Below, piece after piece: positions 43,531 to 51,156 of a DNA stretch of 64,000 nt (position 1 is the first letter of the stretch; every line of letters begins with the position of its first letter). This DNA comes from Nitratireductor arenosus (GTDB lineage Bacteria; Pseudomonadota; Alphaproteobacteria; Rhizobiales; Rhizobiaceae). The stretch spans positions 186,001 to 250,000 of the forward strand of contig NZ_WPHG01000001.1 in NCBI RefSeq assembly GCF_009742725.1, in the 5' to 3' direction. The notes under the pieces are model-generated. The model did not search any database. It was not told where the DNA came from and saw only the letters and a program-made list of their open reading frames with translations. Made by a program: the position numbers and the translations under genes.

Positions 43531-43560
43531 GGCGGGAACCTTTGCGGTCCGGCCGCATCC
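43531..43560 (+). promoter_or_regulatory. candidate ECF-type promoter before the periplasmic/cupredoxin/sigma operon
   Basis: Second copy of GGCGGGAACCTT plus GGCCGCATCC, here with an 8-base insertion between them, beginning 4 bases after the folE stop and 77 bases before the ATG at 43608. See the copy at 42789-42811. Confidence 0.45.
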
Positions 43561-43607
43561 AATTGCTGTCGCTCCATAACGGGGCGGACTATGGAAAGGA
43601 CAAACCG

Positions 43608-44033
43608 ATGAGAACGATCCTTCTGGGCGCCGCCGCCCTTGCCCTCGCCTTTGCCGCGCCGGCCCTTGCGCATGATCCCGACGAAGCGGTCGCAAAATCG
43701 CCGCCGGCCGCGCCCTACCAGCAGGTGTCCAAGCTGGTGAAACTGCCGGATTTCATCCCCGGCCTCGGCCAGCTTTTCGTCGATCCCGCAAGCCTGCCCG
43801 CCGGGCCGTTCCTTGCCTATGACCGCGACGGCGCTCTGGTCAGCACCATCTATATGGTCCCGGTCGCCGACCTGAACCCCGACACGTCCTTCGACAATCT
43901 GGCAGTGCCCGGCGGCACCGTCGACCATGTCGATATCTATTATAATGCCGGCCATCCCGGCGTGGAGGTGCCGCACGCCCATATCGTGTTGTGGCATGTC
44001 GCGGCCGATGAGGAGGCGCGGGTCGGGCAATGA
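43608..44033 (+). CDS. periplasmic protein of unknown function, His-rich motif
   Basis: 141 residues with a signal peptide cut near ALA-HD (residue 21). The mature part has LPDFIPGLGQLFVDP, FLAYDRDGALVSTIYMVP and a striking YNAGHPGVEVPHAHIVLWHV, with several His residues suited to metal binding. It resembles uncharacterised DUF5602/TTHB210-like proteins as I remember them, not verified. Its stop overlaps the start of the cupredoxin gene (ATGA), so the two probably act together in the periplasm. The ATG at 43608 follows AAGGA. Confidence 0.7.
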   Translation: MRTILLGAAALALAFAAPALAHDPDEAVAKSPPAAPYQQVSKLVKLPDFIPGLGQLFVDPASLPAGPFLAYDRDGALVSTIYMVPVADLNPDTSFDNLAVPGGTVDHVDIYYNAGHPGVEVPHAHIVLWHVAADEEARVGQ

Positions 44034-44551
44034 CGATCAGCAGGCGTCAATTCCTGTGGGCGGGCGGCGGCTTGGCCGCCCTCCTGCCCATCCTCGCGCG
44101 GCCGGCCCTGTCGGCCGACATCGTGGAAATCGACATGGGCGGTCGCGACAACGGCGCCCATGTCTGGTTCGACCCGGCAGGCCTTCTAATCGGGCCTGGC
44201 CAGACGGTCCGCTGGACCAATCGAGATAAGGGAAATTCGCACACCGCCACCGCCTACCACCCGAAAAATTATGATCGGCCGCGGCGCATGCCAGCGCGTG
44301 CGGCGCCCTGGGACTCCGATTTCCTGTTGCCGGGCGAAACCTATTCGCTCACGCTCACCCAACCGGGCGTCTACGACTATTATTGCATTCCGCACGAACA
44401 TGCGGGCATGGTCGGACGCATCATCGTCGGCGGTCCCGTCAAGAGTGGGTGGATCGAGGGCGACCCGGCGGGCGACCTGCCCGAGGTCGCGCTGCGCGGC
44501 TTTCCGAGCATCGACGAAATCATGGCACGCGGCGTCGTGCGACGCTCATGA
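44030..44551 (+). CDS. Tat-exported cupredoxin (plastocyanin/azurin-like copper protein)
   Basis: 173 residues with a twin-Arg signal SRRQFLW at 4-10 and cleavage near ALSA-D (29). Type-1 copper ligands are visible: His71 (GNSHTATAYHP), Cys119, His122 and Met127 (YYCIPHEHAGMVG), with an extra His at 124. A short extension after residue 140 is unlike simple plastocyanins. Likely a periplasmic electron carrier or copper-handling protein. Cotranscribed with the upstream His-rich protein and followed 28 bases later by the ECF sigma gene. Confidence 0.85.
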   Translation: MTISRRQFLWAGGGLAALLPILARPALSADIVEIDMGGRDNGAHVWFDPAGLLIGPGQTVRWTNRDKGNSHTATAYHPKNYDRPRRMPARAAPWDSDFLLPGETYSLTLTQPGVYDYYCIPHEHAGMVGRIIVGGPVKSGWIEGDPAGDLPEVALRGFPSIDEIMARGVVRRS

Positions 44552-44579
44552 CCACAAGAGGGAGCGAAACGAGGTTGTG

Positions 44580-45281
44580 ATGGAACAGCATCTTGCCACC
44601 CGCACAGAACCGGGCCCGGCCAATGACGCAGCCCTTGTCGCTCGCGCCAAGAGCGGCAGCGAGGAGGCGGTTCGTGTCCTGGTCAAAAAGCACAACCGAC
44701 TCTTGTTTCGTCTCGCGCGCGGCTTCGTGCGCGACGACGCCGAAGCGGAAGATATCGTGCAGGAAACCTATGTGCGCGCCTTCAGCCGGCTCGACGGTTT
44801 TCGCGGCGACGCGGCGGTCTCAACCTGGCTGTCCCGGATCGCCATCAACGAGGCGCTCGGCCGCTTGAGAAAACGCCGGCCCATGGCCGACCTCGCCGAA
44901 CTGGAGAACGGCGCGGCGCGCCCGGCTGGAGACAATGTCCTCATGTTCCCGATAGTGCCGACCGTCCCGAACCCTGAAACGGAGACCGCCCGCGAACAAA
45001 TCAGGAAGACGCTGGAACGGGCGGTCGACACGCTGCCATCCGCCTTCCGGGCGGTGTTCATCCTGCGCGACGTCGAAGGCATGAGCACGGAGGACACCGC
45101 GACCTATTTGTCGATCAGGTCCGAGACGGTCAAAACCCGCCTGCACCGCGCCCGGCGATTGTTGAAAAAGGCTATCGAGGCGGAACTTTCGTCCGGTTTC
45201 GCCGACCTGTTCCCGTTCGACGGCGACAGATGCGCCCATATGGCCGACAAGGTCATGGAACGACTGAGGCAAAGCTGGTGA
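44580..45281 (+). CDS. ECF-family RNA polymerase sigma factor
   Basis: 233 residues. Region 2 has NRLLFRLARGFVRDDAEAEDIVQETYVRAF and WLSRIAINEAL; region 4 has TLPSAFRAVFILRDVEGMSTEDTATYLSIRSETVKTRLHRARRLLKKAIE. About 30 residues follow region 4, containing a Cys-x-His pair (DRCAHMADKVMERLRQSW). No anti-sigma gene is adjacent; the tail may act in sensing, or the regulator is elsewhere. It may transcribe from the two GGAACC-type promoter candidates at 42789 and 43531, forming an autoregulated stress module. Confidence 0.88.
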   Translation: MEQHLATRTEPGPANDAALVARAKSGSEEAVRVLVKKHNRLLFRLARGFVRDDAEAEDIVQETYVRAFSRLDGFRGDAAVSTWLSRIAINEALGRLRKRRPMADLAELENGAARPAGDNVLMFPIVPTVPNPETETAREQIRKTLERAVDTLPSAFRAVFILRDVEGMSTEDTATYLSIRSETVKTRLHRARRLLKKAIEAELSSGFADLFPFDGDRCAHMADKVMERLRQSW

Positions 45282-45286
45282 GAAAC

Positions 45287-46003
45287 ATGGCAGAGAGCGA
45301 AGGCGCAACGTCGGGCTTCGTGGTCGACGCCGTGCTGGTCGGCCAGGTCGCGCCGCTCGGGCCAAGACAGATAGCCAGCGGCATCCGCAAGGCACCGGTG
45401 CGCGGCCCCGTGCGTCTGACCCGCGAGGGGCTGGTCGGCGACCAGCAGGGCGACCGCAAGCATCATGGCGGCCCGGAAAAAGCGCTTCACCATTATCCGG
45501 CCGACCACTACCCGGCTTGGCGCGACCACCATCCCGACATCGCCGCCACCCTGGCGGCGATCGGCGCCTTCGGCGAAAACCTGTCCTCGCGCGGCGTCAC
45601 CGAGGCTGAGATCTGCATCGGCGACGTCTTTCGCCTCGGCGGCGCGACGGTTCAGGTCTCGCAGGGGCGGCAGCCCTGCTGGCGTCTCAACGAGCGTTTC
45701 GGCGAACGCCAGATGGCGCGCCGAGTCCAGGAGAGCGGCCGGACCGGCTGGTATTACCGGGTGATCGAGGAAGGCGAAATCGAAGCCGGCGCGACGGCCG
45801 AGCTGATCGACAGGCCGGCCGGAACCTGGACGCTGTCCCGGCTGGCGCATACGCTCTACCGCGACATGCTGAACCACGACGCGCTTGCAGAGATGGCCGA
45901 GCTTGCCGTCCTGTCGACCTCATGGCGCGATCTCGCGCGGCGGCGGCTCGCCCGCCGCGCCGTCGAGGACTGGACGTCGCGGCTTTCGACGCCGGCCAGC
46001 TGA
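45287..46003 (+). CDS. MOSC-domain protein (YiiM-like)
   Basis: 238 residues. The MOSC core LTREGLVGDQQGDRKHHGGPEKALHHYPADHYPAW, GAFGENLSS and the Cys in QGRQPCWRLNERFG mark the molybdenum-cofactor-sulfurase C-terminal fold; YiiM-type proteins reduce N-hydroxylated bases such as 6-hydroxylaminopurine using Mo-cofactor. The C-terminal ~50-residue helical extension is as in YiiM. It starts 5 bases after the sigma gene, so it is probably in the same transcript. Confidence 0.87.
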   Translation: MAESEGATSGFVVDAVLVGQVAPLGPRQIASGIRKAPVRGPVRLTREGLVGDQQGDRKHHGGPEKALHHYPADHYPAWRDHHPDIAATLAAIGAFGENLSSRGVTEAEICIGDVFRLGGATVQVSQGRQPCWRLNERFGERQMARRVQESGRTGWYYRVIEEGEIEAGATAELIDRPAGTWTLSRLAHTLYRDMLNHDALAEMAELAVLSTSWRDLARRRLARRAVEDWTSRLSTPAS

Positions 46004-46022
46004 GCGGCCTGACGCGAATACT

Positions 46023-47195
46023 CTACACCGCGCCGTCGATCGCAGCCTCAAGGATTGAGCGGGCGCCTTCTGCCGTCAGCTCGACCGGATTGCCGCCGGC
46101 GGTCGGGTCGACGATCGCCATCTGCGCGATCAGCTCCTTACGGGCGGCATCCATGTCGAGCCCCGCGATAAGGCCGCCGAGCCGATGCGGCACCTGGAGA
46201 CGTTCGCGCAGGGCAAGGATCTCGCGGGCAAAGCCGTCAAAGCCACCGGAAATGTCGCAATAGGCCGCGAGCCGGGCGATGCGTCCGTCGATTGCCGGAC
46301 GGTTCGCCGCCAGCACATAGGGCATGAACACCGCGTTGGTCATGCCGTGATGAGTGTCGTAGAGCGCGCCGATAGGGTGCGAAAGCGCGTGGATCGCGCC
46401 GAGCCCTTTCTGAAATGCCGTTGCGCCCATCGCCGCGGCCGCCATCATCTGCGCGCGACCGGCAATGTCGGTGCCATCGGCAAAGACCCTAGGCAGATTC
46501 TCCAGCACCAGCCTCACGCCTTCGGCCGCGATCCCCGCAGCCATTGGATGAAAGCCGGGCGCACAATAGGCCTCCAGACAATGCGCCAGCGCATCCATTC
46601 CGGTCCCGGCGGTGATGAAGGGCGGCATACCGACGGTCAGCTCCGGATCGGCAATGACGACCGCCGGCAGCATTTTGGGATGAAAGATCACCTTCTTGGT
46701 GTGTGTCGCCTCGTTGGTGAGCACGCCGGCGCGCCCGACCTCCGAGCCGGTTCCCGCCGTCGTCGGCACGGCCACGACCGGCGCTATCCGGTCGGCGTCG
46801 GCACGCGTCCACCAGTCGCCGACATCCTCGAAATCCCAGACCGGCCGGTTCTGACCGGCCGCAAAGGCGATCAGCTTGCCGAGATCGAGCGCCGACCCGC
46901 CGCCGAAGGCGATCACGCCGTCATGACCGCCCGTCGCGAAGGCCGAAACGCCGGCCGTCAGATTGGCTTCGACCGGGTTCGGCTTGACCTCGGAAAAGAC
47001 GCCATGGGCGATTTTGGCCTCCTCCAGCACCGCCAGCGCCCGTCCGACGACCGGCAGCTTCGCCAAGCCGGGATCGGTGACGAAAAGCGGTCGGGCGATG
47101 CCGGCGATACGCAGCGCCTCGGGCAGTTCCGCGATCCGGCCCGGGCCGAAGCGGATCGCAGTGGGAAAACTCCAATTGGCGGTTAACGAGGTCAT
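46023..47195 (-). CDS. iron-containing alcohol dehydrogenase
   Basis: 390-residue group III (Fe-ADH) dehydrogenase. The NAD-binding GGHDGVIAFGGGSALDLGK is followed by VPTTAGTGSEVGRAGVLT and the metal-binding His set MDALAHCLEAYCAPGFHP and HALSHPIGALYDTHHG. Acts on an alcohol/aldehyde pair. Downstream of the aldehyde dehydrogenase gene on the same strand (81-base gap), suggesting sequential alcohol-to-aldehyde-to-acid oxidation. Substrate not evident. Confidence 0.9.
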   Translation of the reverse strand: MTSLTANWSFPTAIRFGPGRIAELPEALRIAGIARPLFVTDPGLAKLPVVGRALAVLEEAKIAHGVFSEVKPNPVEANLTAGVSAFATGGHDGVIAFGGGSALDLGKLIAFAAGQNRPVWDFEDVGDWWTRADADRIAPVVAVPTTAGTGSEVGRAGVLTNEATHTKKVIFHPKMLPAVVIADPELTVGMPPFITAGTGMDALAHCLEAYCAPGFHPMAAGIAAEGVRLVLENLPRVFADGTDIAGRAQMMAAAAMGATAFQKGLGAIHALSHPIGALYDTHHGMTNAVFMPYVLAANRPAIDGRIARLAAYCDISGGFDGFAREILALRERLQVPHRLGGLIAGLDMDAARKELIAQMAIVDPTAGGNPVELTAEGARSILEAAIDGAV

Positions 47196-47276
47196 GGCAA
47201 TCCGGTTCGTTTAATTGACAGGAGGAAAAACCCACTCATCCGAGCGCAACGGGGCCGGAGGAGGGGCATGCAAACG

Positions 47277-48665
47277 TTACGACACGTCCCTCAGATGATA
47301 GCTTTTGGGCCGGGTCAGGTTCTCGTAGCCGACCACCGACATCGCCCCACCCTTGCCGGTATCCTTGACGCCGGTCCATACCAGCCCCGGATCGACATAG
47401 TCGCAACGGTTCATGAACACCGTGCCCGTCTCCACGCGGTCGCCTATCGCGGCGGCGTGGTCGGTGTCGGTCGTCCAGATCGAAGCGGTGAGCCCGTAAG
47501 GGCTGTCGTTCATCAGCGCGACCGCCTCGTCGTCGTTACGCACCTTCATGATGCCGACGATCGGCCCGAAGCTCTCCTCGCGCATCACGCTCATCTGATG
47601 ATCGACATCGGTGAGCACCTCGGGCGCGATATAGGGCGAGCCTTCTCGATCGTTGTCGACCTTCATGCCGATGTGGGCCCTGGCGCCCTTGCGCAATGCC
47701 TCGGCCTTCTGTTCGCGGATCAGGTCGGCAAAACGCGTCTGTGCCATCGGCCCCATCGTGGTCGCGGTCTCGAGCGGATCGCCGACGACGTAGTTTTTCG
47801 TTTCAGCCACGAAACCGTCGACGAAATCGTCATAGATGTCGGCATGCACATAAACCCGCTCGATGCCGCAGCAGCACTGGCCGGTATTGTAGAAAGCGCC
47901 GTCGACCAGATTGGCGATAGCATGGTCGAGCTTGACGTCGGGCAGCACATAGGCGGGATCCTTGCCGCCGAGTTCGAGTCCGAGCGTGGTGAAGGTGCCG
48001 GCCGCCGCCTTCTCGATCGCGCGCCCGCCGCCGACCGAGCCGGTGAAGTTGCAATGGTCGACCTTGCCCGACGCCAAAAGCCGTTCGGTCTGGCCGTGAT
48101 TCATCACCAGGTTCTCGAACAGGCCTTTCGGCAGGCCGGCCCTGTCGAACGCGGCCTGGAACCGTTCGCCGACCAGAAGGGTCTGGGCGGCGTGTTTCAG
48201 CAGCACCGCATTGCCTGCCATCAGCGCCGGCACGATCGAGTTGACTGCGGTCAGATAGGGATAGTTCCACGGCGCGATGGTGAAGACGACGCCCAGCGGC
48301 TCGCGTTTCAGATAGCGCCGGAAGCCGGGTCTGTCGTCCGGCGGAACAAACGGCTTGAGCGCGGTCTCGGCCAGCCCCACCATGTAGCGGGTGCGCTCCT
48401 CCACGCCGCCCTTTTCGCCGCCGTAACGCACCGGCCGGCCCATCTGCCAGGCAAGTTCCGGCACAATCTCCTCGTTCATGGCCAAAAGTGCGTCGAGAAA
48501 GCCGAGCAGATAGGCGCCGCGCTCGGCGATCGGCACCTGAGCCCAGTCGGCTTGCGCTCTCCGCGCCCGCTCGACGGCGGCGTTGATCTGCTGGTCGGTC
48601 GCGAGCGGTCGCTCGGCGTAGACCGAACCGTCGACGGGGGATTTCAATTTCACGGTACTGGACAT
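47277..48665 (-). CDS. NAD(P)-dependent aldehyde dehydrogenase
   Basis: 462 residues. APWNYPYL with the catalytic-site Asn, FTGSVGGG at the cofactor site, LELGGKDPAYV with the general-base Glu, and the nucleophile in FYNTGQCCCGIERVYV near residue 262. The triple Cys run at the active site is uncommon but seen in betaine/gamma-amino-aldehyde-type relatives. MREESFGPIVGIMKV is intact. Probably paired with the iron alcohol dehydrogenase downstream. Confidence 0.9.
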   Translation of the reverse strand: MSSTVKLKSPVDGSVYAERPLATDQQINAAVERARRAQADWAQVPIAERGAYLLGFLDALLAMNEEIVPELAWQMGRPVRYGGEKGGVEERTRYMVGLAETALKPFVPPDDRPGFRRYLKREPLGVVFTIAPWNYPYLTAVNSIVPALMAGNAVLLKHAAQTLLVGERFQAAFDRAGLPKGLFENLVMNHGQTERLLASGKVDHCNFTGSVGGGRAIEKAAAGTFTTLGLELGGKDPAYVLPDVKLDHAIANLVDGAFYNTGQCCCGIERVYVHADIYDDFVDGFVAETKNYVVGDPLETATTMGPMAQTRFADLIREQKAEALRKGARAHIGMKVDNDREGSPYIAPEVLTDVDHQMSVMREESFGPIVGIMKVRNDDEAVALMNDSPYGLTASIWTTDTDHAAAIGDRVETGTVFMNRCDYVDPGLVWTGVKDTGKGGAMSVVGYENLTRPKSYHLRDVS

Positions 48666-48680
48666 GGGCGCTCCGTCAGG

Positions 48681-49097
48681 TCAGCAAGGCAGGGCGCGGA
48701 CATGGCCCTGCTGCGCATAGTCGAGGATGGCCTGGTCTCGCGTCACGATCGTCAGGCCGACCGATCGCGCCGTCGCGATCAGGATGCGATCGGCGGGATC
48801 CCGATGAAGCGCGCCAGGCAGGAATGACGATTCGATCAGGACCTCCGGAGAAAGAGGCTCCAACCTCACCCCCTCCGTGGCGATCACCTCGCCGAAAATG
48901 GCCATGGGTGACCTGGCTGCCGCGAGCCGTCCCCTGGCACTCAACAGCCCCAGCTCCCACGCCGAGATCGGCGACACGCGGACCTTTTCGGCAGCGGTCA
49001 TGGCGGAACTCATCGCAGCCCTGGCTTCCGGCTTGATCGGCTCGTTCAGCGCGATCCAGATAAGGGCACAAGTATCCAGCAGAAGTTGATCTGACAT
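48681..49097 (-). CDS. PIN-domain toxin (VapC-like)
   Basis: 138 residues. The acidic quartet of PIN ribonucleases is complete: Asp8 (LLDTCALIW), Glu48 (ISAWELG), Asp100/103 (LHRDPADRILIATA) and Asp121 (VTRDQAIL). It starts 5 bases after the stop of an upstream gene (49103-49558) that ends with an antitoxin-like tail, so it is almost certainly the toxin of a toxin-antitoxin pair. The ATG at 49097 is the only sensible start; the longer frame to 49622 covers the antitoxin gene in another frame. Confidence 0.87.
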   Translation of the reverse strand: MSDQLLLDTCALIWIALNEPIKPEARAAMSSAMTAAEKVRVSPISAWELGLLSARGRLAAARSPMAIFGEVIATEGVRLEPLSPEVLIESSFLPGALHRDPADRILIATARSVGLTIVTRDQAILDYAQQGHVRALPC

Positions 49098-49102
49098 GTG
49101 AA

Positions 49103-49558
49103 TCAATCGGGCTCGAACGCCGGTTTGGTGTAGTCGTACCCTGGCACCAGTGTCACCTTTCCCCGCCATATTCCGAAGAGCGGATGATCCGCTCCGCCTG
49201 CGGCGTCGCTCGTGGCTACGTGGTCGGCCTGATCCGCTTCGCCCCAGCCTGTACGAGCCGCGCCGGGTCGCTTCGTCAGATCGGGAGCGCGGTACCCGTT
49301 GGGCCACCCTTCCAGTTGGAACACGATTTTTTCGCCCGCCAGGTCCACCTGCGACGTCCTGTAGTTGGCACGTAGCCACGACAGGGCCTGACTGTGACCT
49401 TTCGCATTGTTGCTCCACCATTCCTTTCGTCGACGCGCGGAAGGCGCAAGTTTCGCGCCGATGACCTTCTCGACCTCGGCAAAGCTCATCTCGACGCGAC
49501 CCTGTCCCGAAAACAGGAGATGCTCGAAGAGAGGATGGTACTTCGTTCCTTCGGTCAT
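49103..49558 (-). CDS. DUF7662-like protein with antitoxin-type C-terminal tail (candidate antitoxin)
   Basis: 151 residues. The N-terminal part (YHPLFEHLLFSGQGRVEMSFAEVEKVIGAKLAPSARRRKEWWSNN) is the compact DUF7662-type domain found in many uncharacterised bacterial proteins. The C terminus (PLFGIWRGKVTLVPGYDYTKPAFEPD) looks like the short neutralising tail of VapB-type antitoxins, which carry G-x-(M/W)-(K/R)-G-x-V followed by a D-x-(T/S)-x-P segment. Directly precedes the PIN toxin. The tail assignment is by resemblance; the DUF number is from memory. Confidence 0.65.
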   Translation of the reverse strand: MTEGTKYHPLFEHLLFSGQGRVEMSFAEVEKVIGAKLAPSARRRKEWWSNNAKGHSQALSWLRANYRTSQVDLAGEKIVFQLEGWPNGYRAPDLTKRPGAARTGWGEADQADHVATSDAAGGADHPLFGIWRGKVTLVPGYDYTKPAFEPD

Positions 49559-49608
49559 GCGTCACAGATAACATCAGCCAGATACGGTCACAAGGAACCC
49601 ATTTCCTA

Positions 49609-50979
49609 TCAGTACCTTTCAAAGCCGCGATGCAGTTCCCAATCCGTCACCCGACGGTCATATTCGAGTTGTTCCCAACGGGCTGTGTGCACGTAATGCT
49701 CGATCACCTCCTCGCCGAAGGCCTGTTTGAGCATTTTCGACTTCGCCATCGTCTCGGTCGCTTCGCGCAGGGTCTTCGGGATCTCCTTCAGCCGCGCGCC
49801 GTGATAGGCATCACCCTCGAACGGGTCGGCAAGATCGAGCTTTTCCTCGACGCCCGCCAGACCGGCGGCGATCAACGCGGCGAAGGCGAGATGGGGATTG
49901 AGATCGGCGCCGCCGATCCGGCATTCGATGCGAATGCCCTTGGTCCCCTCCCCGCATAGACGGAAACCGGCCGTGCGGTTGTCGCGGCTCCACACGATCT
50001 TGGTCGGCGCGAAAGTGCCGACCTGGAAACGCTTGTAGGAATTGATGTAGGGCGCCAGGAACCAGGTGAACTCGCTGGCGTATTTAAGCTGGCCGGCGAC
50101 CCAGGCGCGCATCAGCGGCGTCATCGTGTAGCGGCCAGTCTTGTCGAAAAACAGCGGCGTCTTGCCGTCGGCGCTCCACAGAGAATTGTGGATGTGGCTC
50201 GAATTGCCAGCAAGCGCGTAGTCGTATTTGGCCATGAAGGTGATCGATTTGCCCATGGCCGTGGCGATGTCCCTGCAACCGGTCTTCAGCACCGCGTGCC
50301 GGTCGGCCATCTCCAAAACCTCAGCGTAGCGGACATTGATCTCCTCCTGGCCCGGGCCCCATTCGCCCTTGGAATTCTCCACTGGAATCCCGGCGCCCTG
50401 AAGTCCGTTGCGGATCGCCCGCATCACCTCCTCTTCCTTGGTGGTGAGGTGGATCACGTAATCCTCGATATAGGGCGAGGCGGTGTCGAGGCCCCGCCAG
50501 TGTTTTCCGCGCGCGCTGCGAAAGGTTTCGTCGAACAGGTAGAATTCCAGCTCGGAGGCGAAATAGGCGAGCCACCCACGCTCCCGCAGCCGCGCGACCT
50601 GGCGCTTGAGGATGCCGCGTGGCGAATGTGGCAGGTCGGCATGCGTGGCATGATCCTGGATATCGCAGATCACCAGCGCAGTCTTTTCCAGCCACGGCAG
50701 CGGCCGGATCGTGGCGAGGTCCGGCTTCATAACGAAATCGCCGTAACCCTTGGTCCAACTCGCCGCCTTGTAGCCCGGCACCGGCTCCATATCGATGTCG
50801 TTGGCCAGCAAGTAGTTGCAGCCATGGGTTTCGCCATGGGCGGTTTCGACAAAATAGCTGCCGATAAAGCGTTTGCCGATCAGCCGTCCCTGCATGTCGA
50901 CCGCTGCGGCAAGCACCGTGTCGATATCGCCGGCGCCAACCGCCCGTTTCAGTTCCTCAAGGGTCATCGTTGCGGACAT
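49609..50979 (-). CDS. glutamine synthetase-like ligase (GSIII/PuuA/GlnA3-type)
   Basis: 456 residues. Catalytic GS motifs include FASELEFYLFDETF, GPGQEEINVRYAE, NSSHIHNSLW and the Arg-rich FRLCGEGTKGIRIECRIGGADLNPHLAF. The adenylylation-loop sequence of GSI is not seen, and the gene sits in a catabolic operon rather than beside glnB. More likely a gamma-glutamyl ligase for an amine or imine than the house-keeping GlnA. The ATG at 50979 has GGAGAG upstream. Downstream of the TRAP binding protein gene, with a hairpin between. Confidence 0.82.
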   Translation of the reverse strand: MSATMTLEELKRAVGAGDIDTVLAAAVDMQGRLIGKRFIGSYFVETAHGETHGCNYLLANDIDMEPVPGYKAASWTKGYGDFVMKPDLATIRPLPWLEKTALVICDIQDHATHADLPHSPRGILKRQVARLRERGWLAYFASELEFYLFDETFRSARGKHWRGLDTASPYIEDYVIHLTTKEEEVMRAIRNGLQGAGIPVENSKGEWGPGQEEINVRYAEVLEMADRHAVLKTGCRDIATAMGKSITFMAKYDYALAGNSSHIHNSLWSADGKTPLFFDKTGRYTMTPLMRAWVAGQLKYASEFTWFLAPYINSYKRFQVGTFAPTKIVWSRDNRTAGFRLCGEGTKGIRIECRIGGADLNPHLAFAALIAAGLAGVEEKLDLADPFEGDAYHGARLKEIPKTLREATETMAKSKMLKQAFGEEVIEHYVHTARWEQLEYDRRVTDWELHRGFERY

Positions 50980-51060
50980 CAAGCTCTCCGCCGGCGGCAC
51001 CGGCCAGTTTCGTTTTCGCCGAGGCCCGGCACCAATCGGCCGACCCCGTCCCGAGTGCGC

Positions 51061-51088
51061 CGGCCGGAACAAAGAGGCGTTCCAGCCG
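51061..51088 (-). terminator. intercistronic hairpin between TRAP dctP and the GS-like gene
   Basis: Inverted repeat of two 5-bp arms (GGCC-side and GGAAC / GTTCC) separated by one mismatch, loop AAAGAGGC, located in the gap after the binding-protein stop at 51157. No U run. Third binding-protein gene in the window followed by such a hairpin. Confidence 0.5.
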
Positions 51089-51156
51089 GTCGCGATCATG
51101 ATCTATCGTCTTTTGCCGGCATGGTGCGTTCCCAACACCGACACCCAAATCATGGT

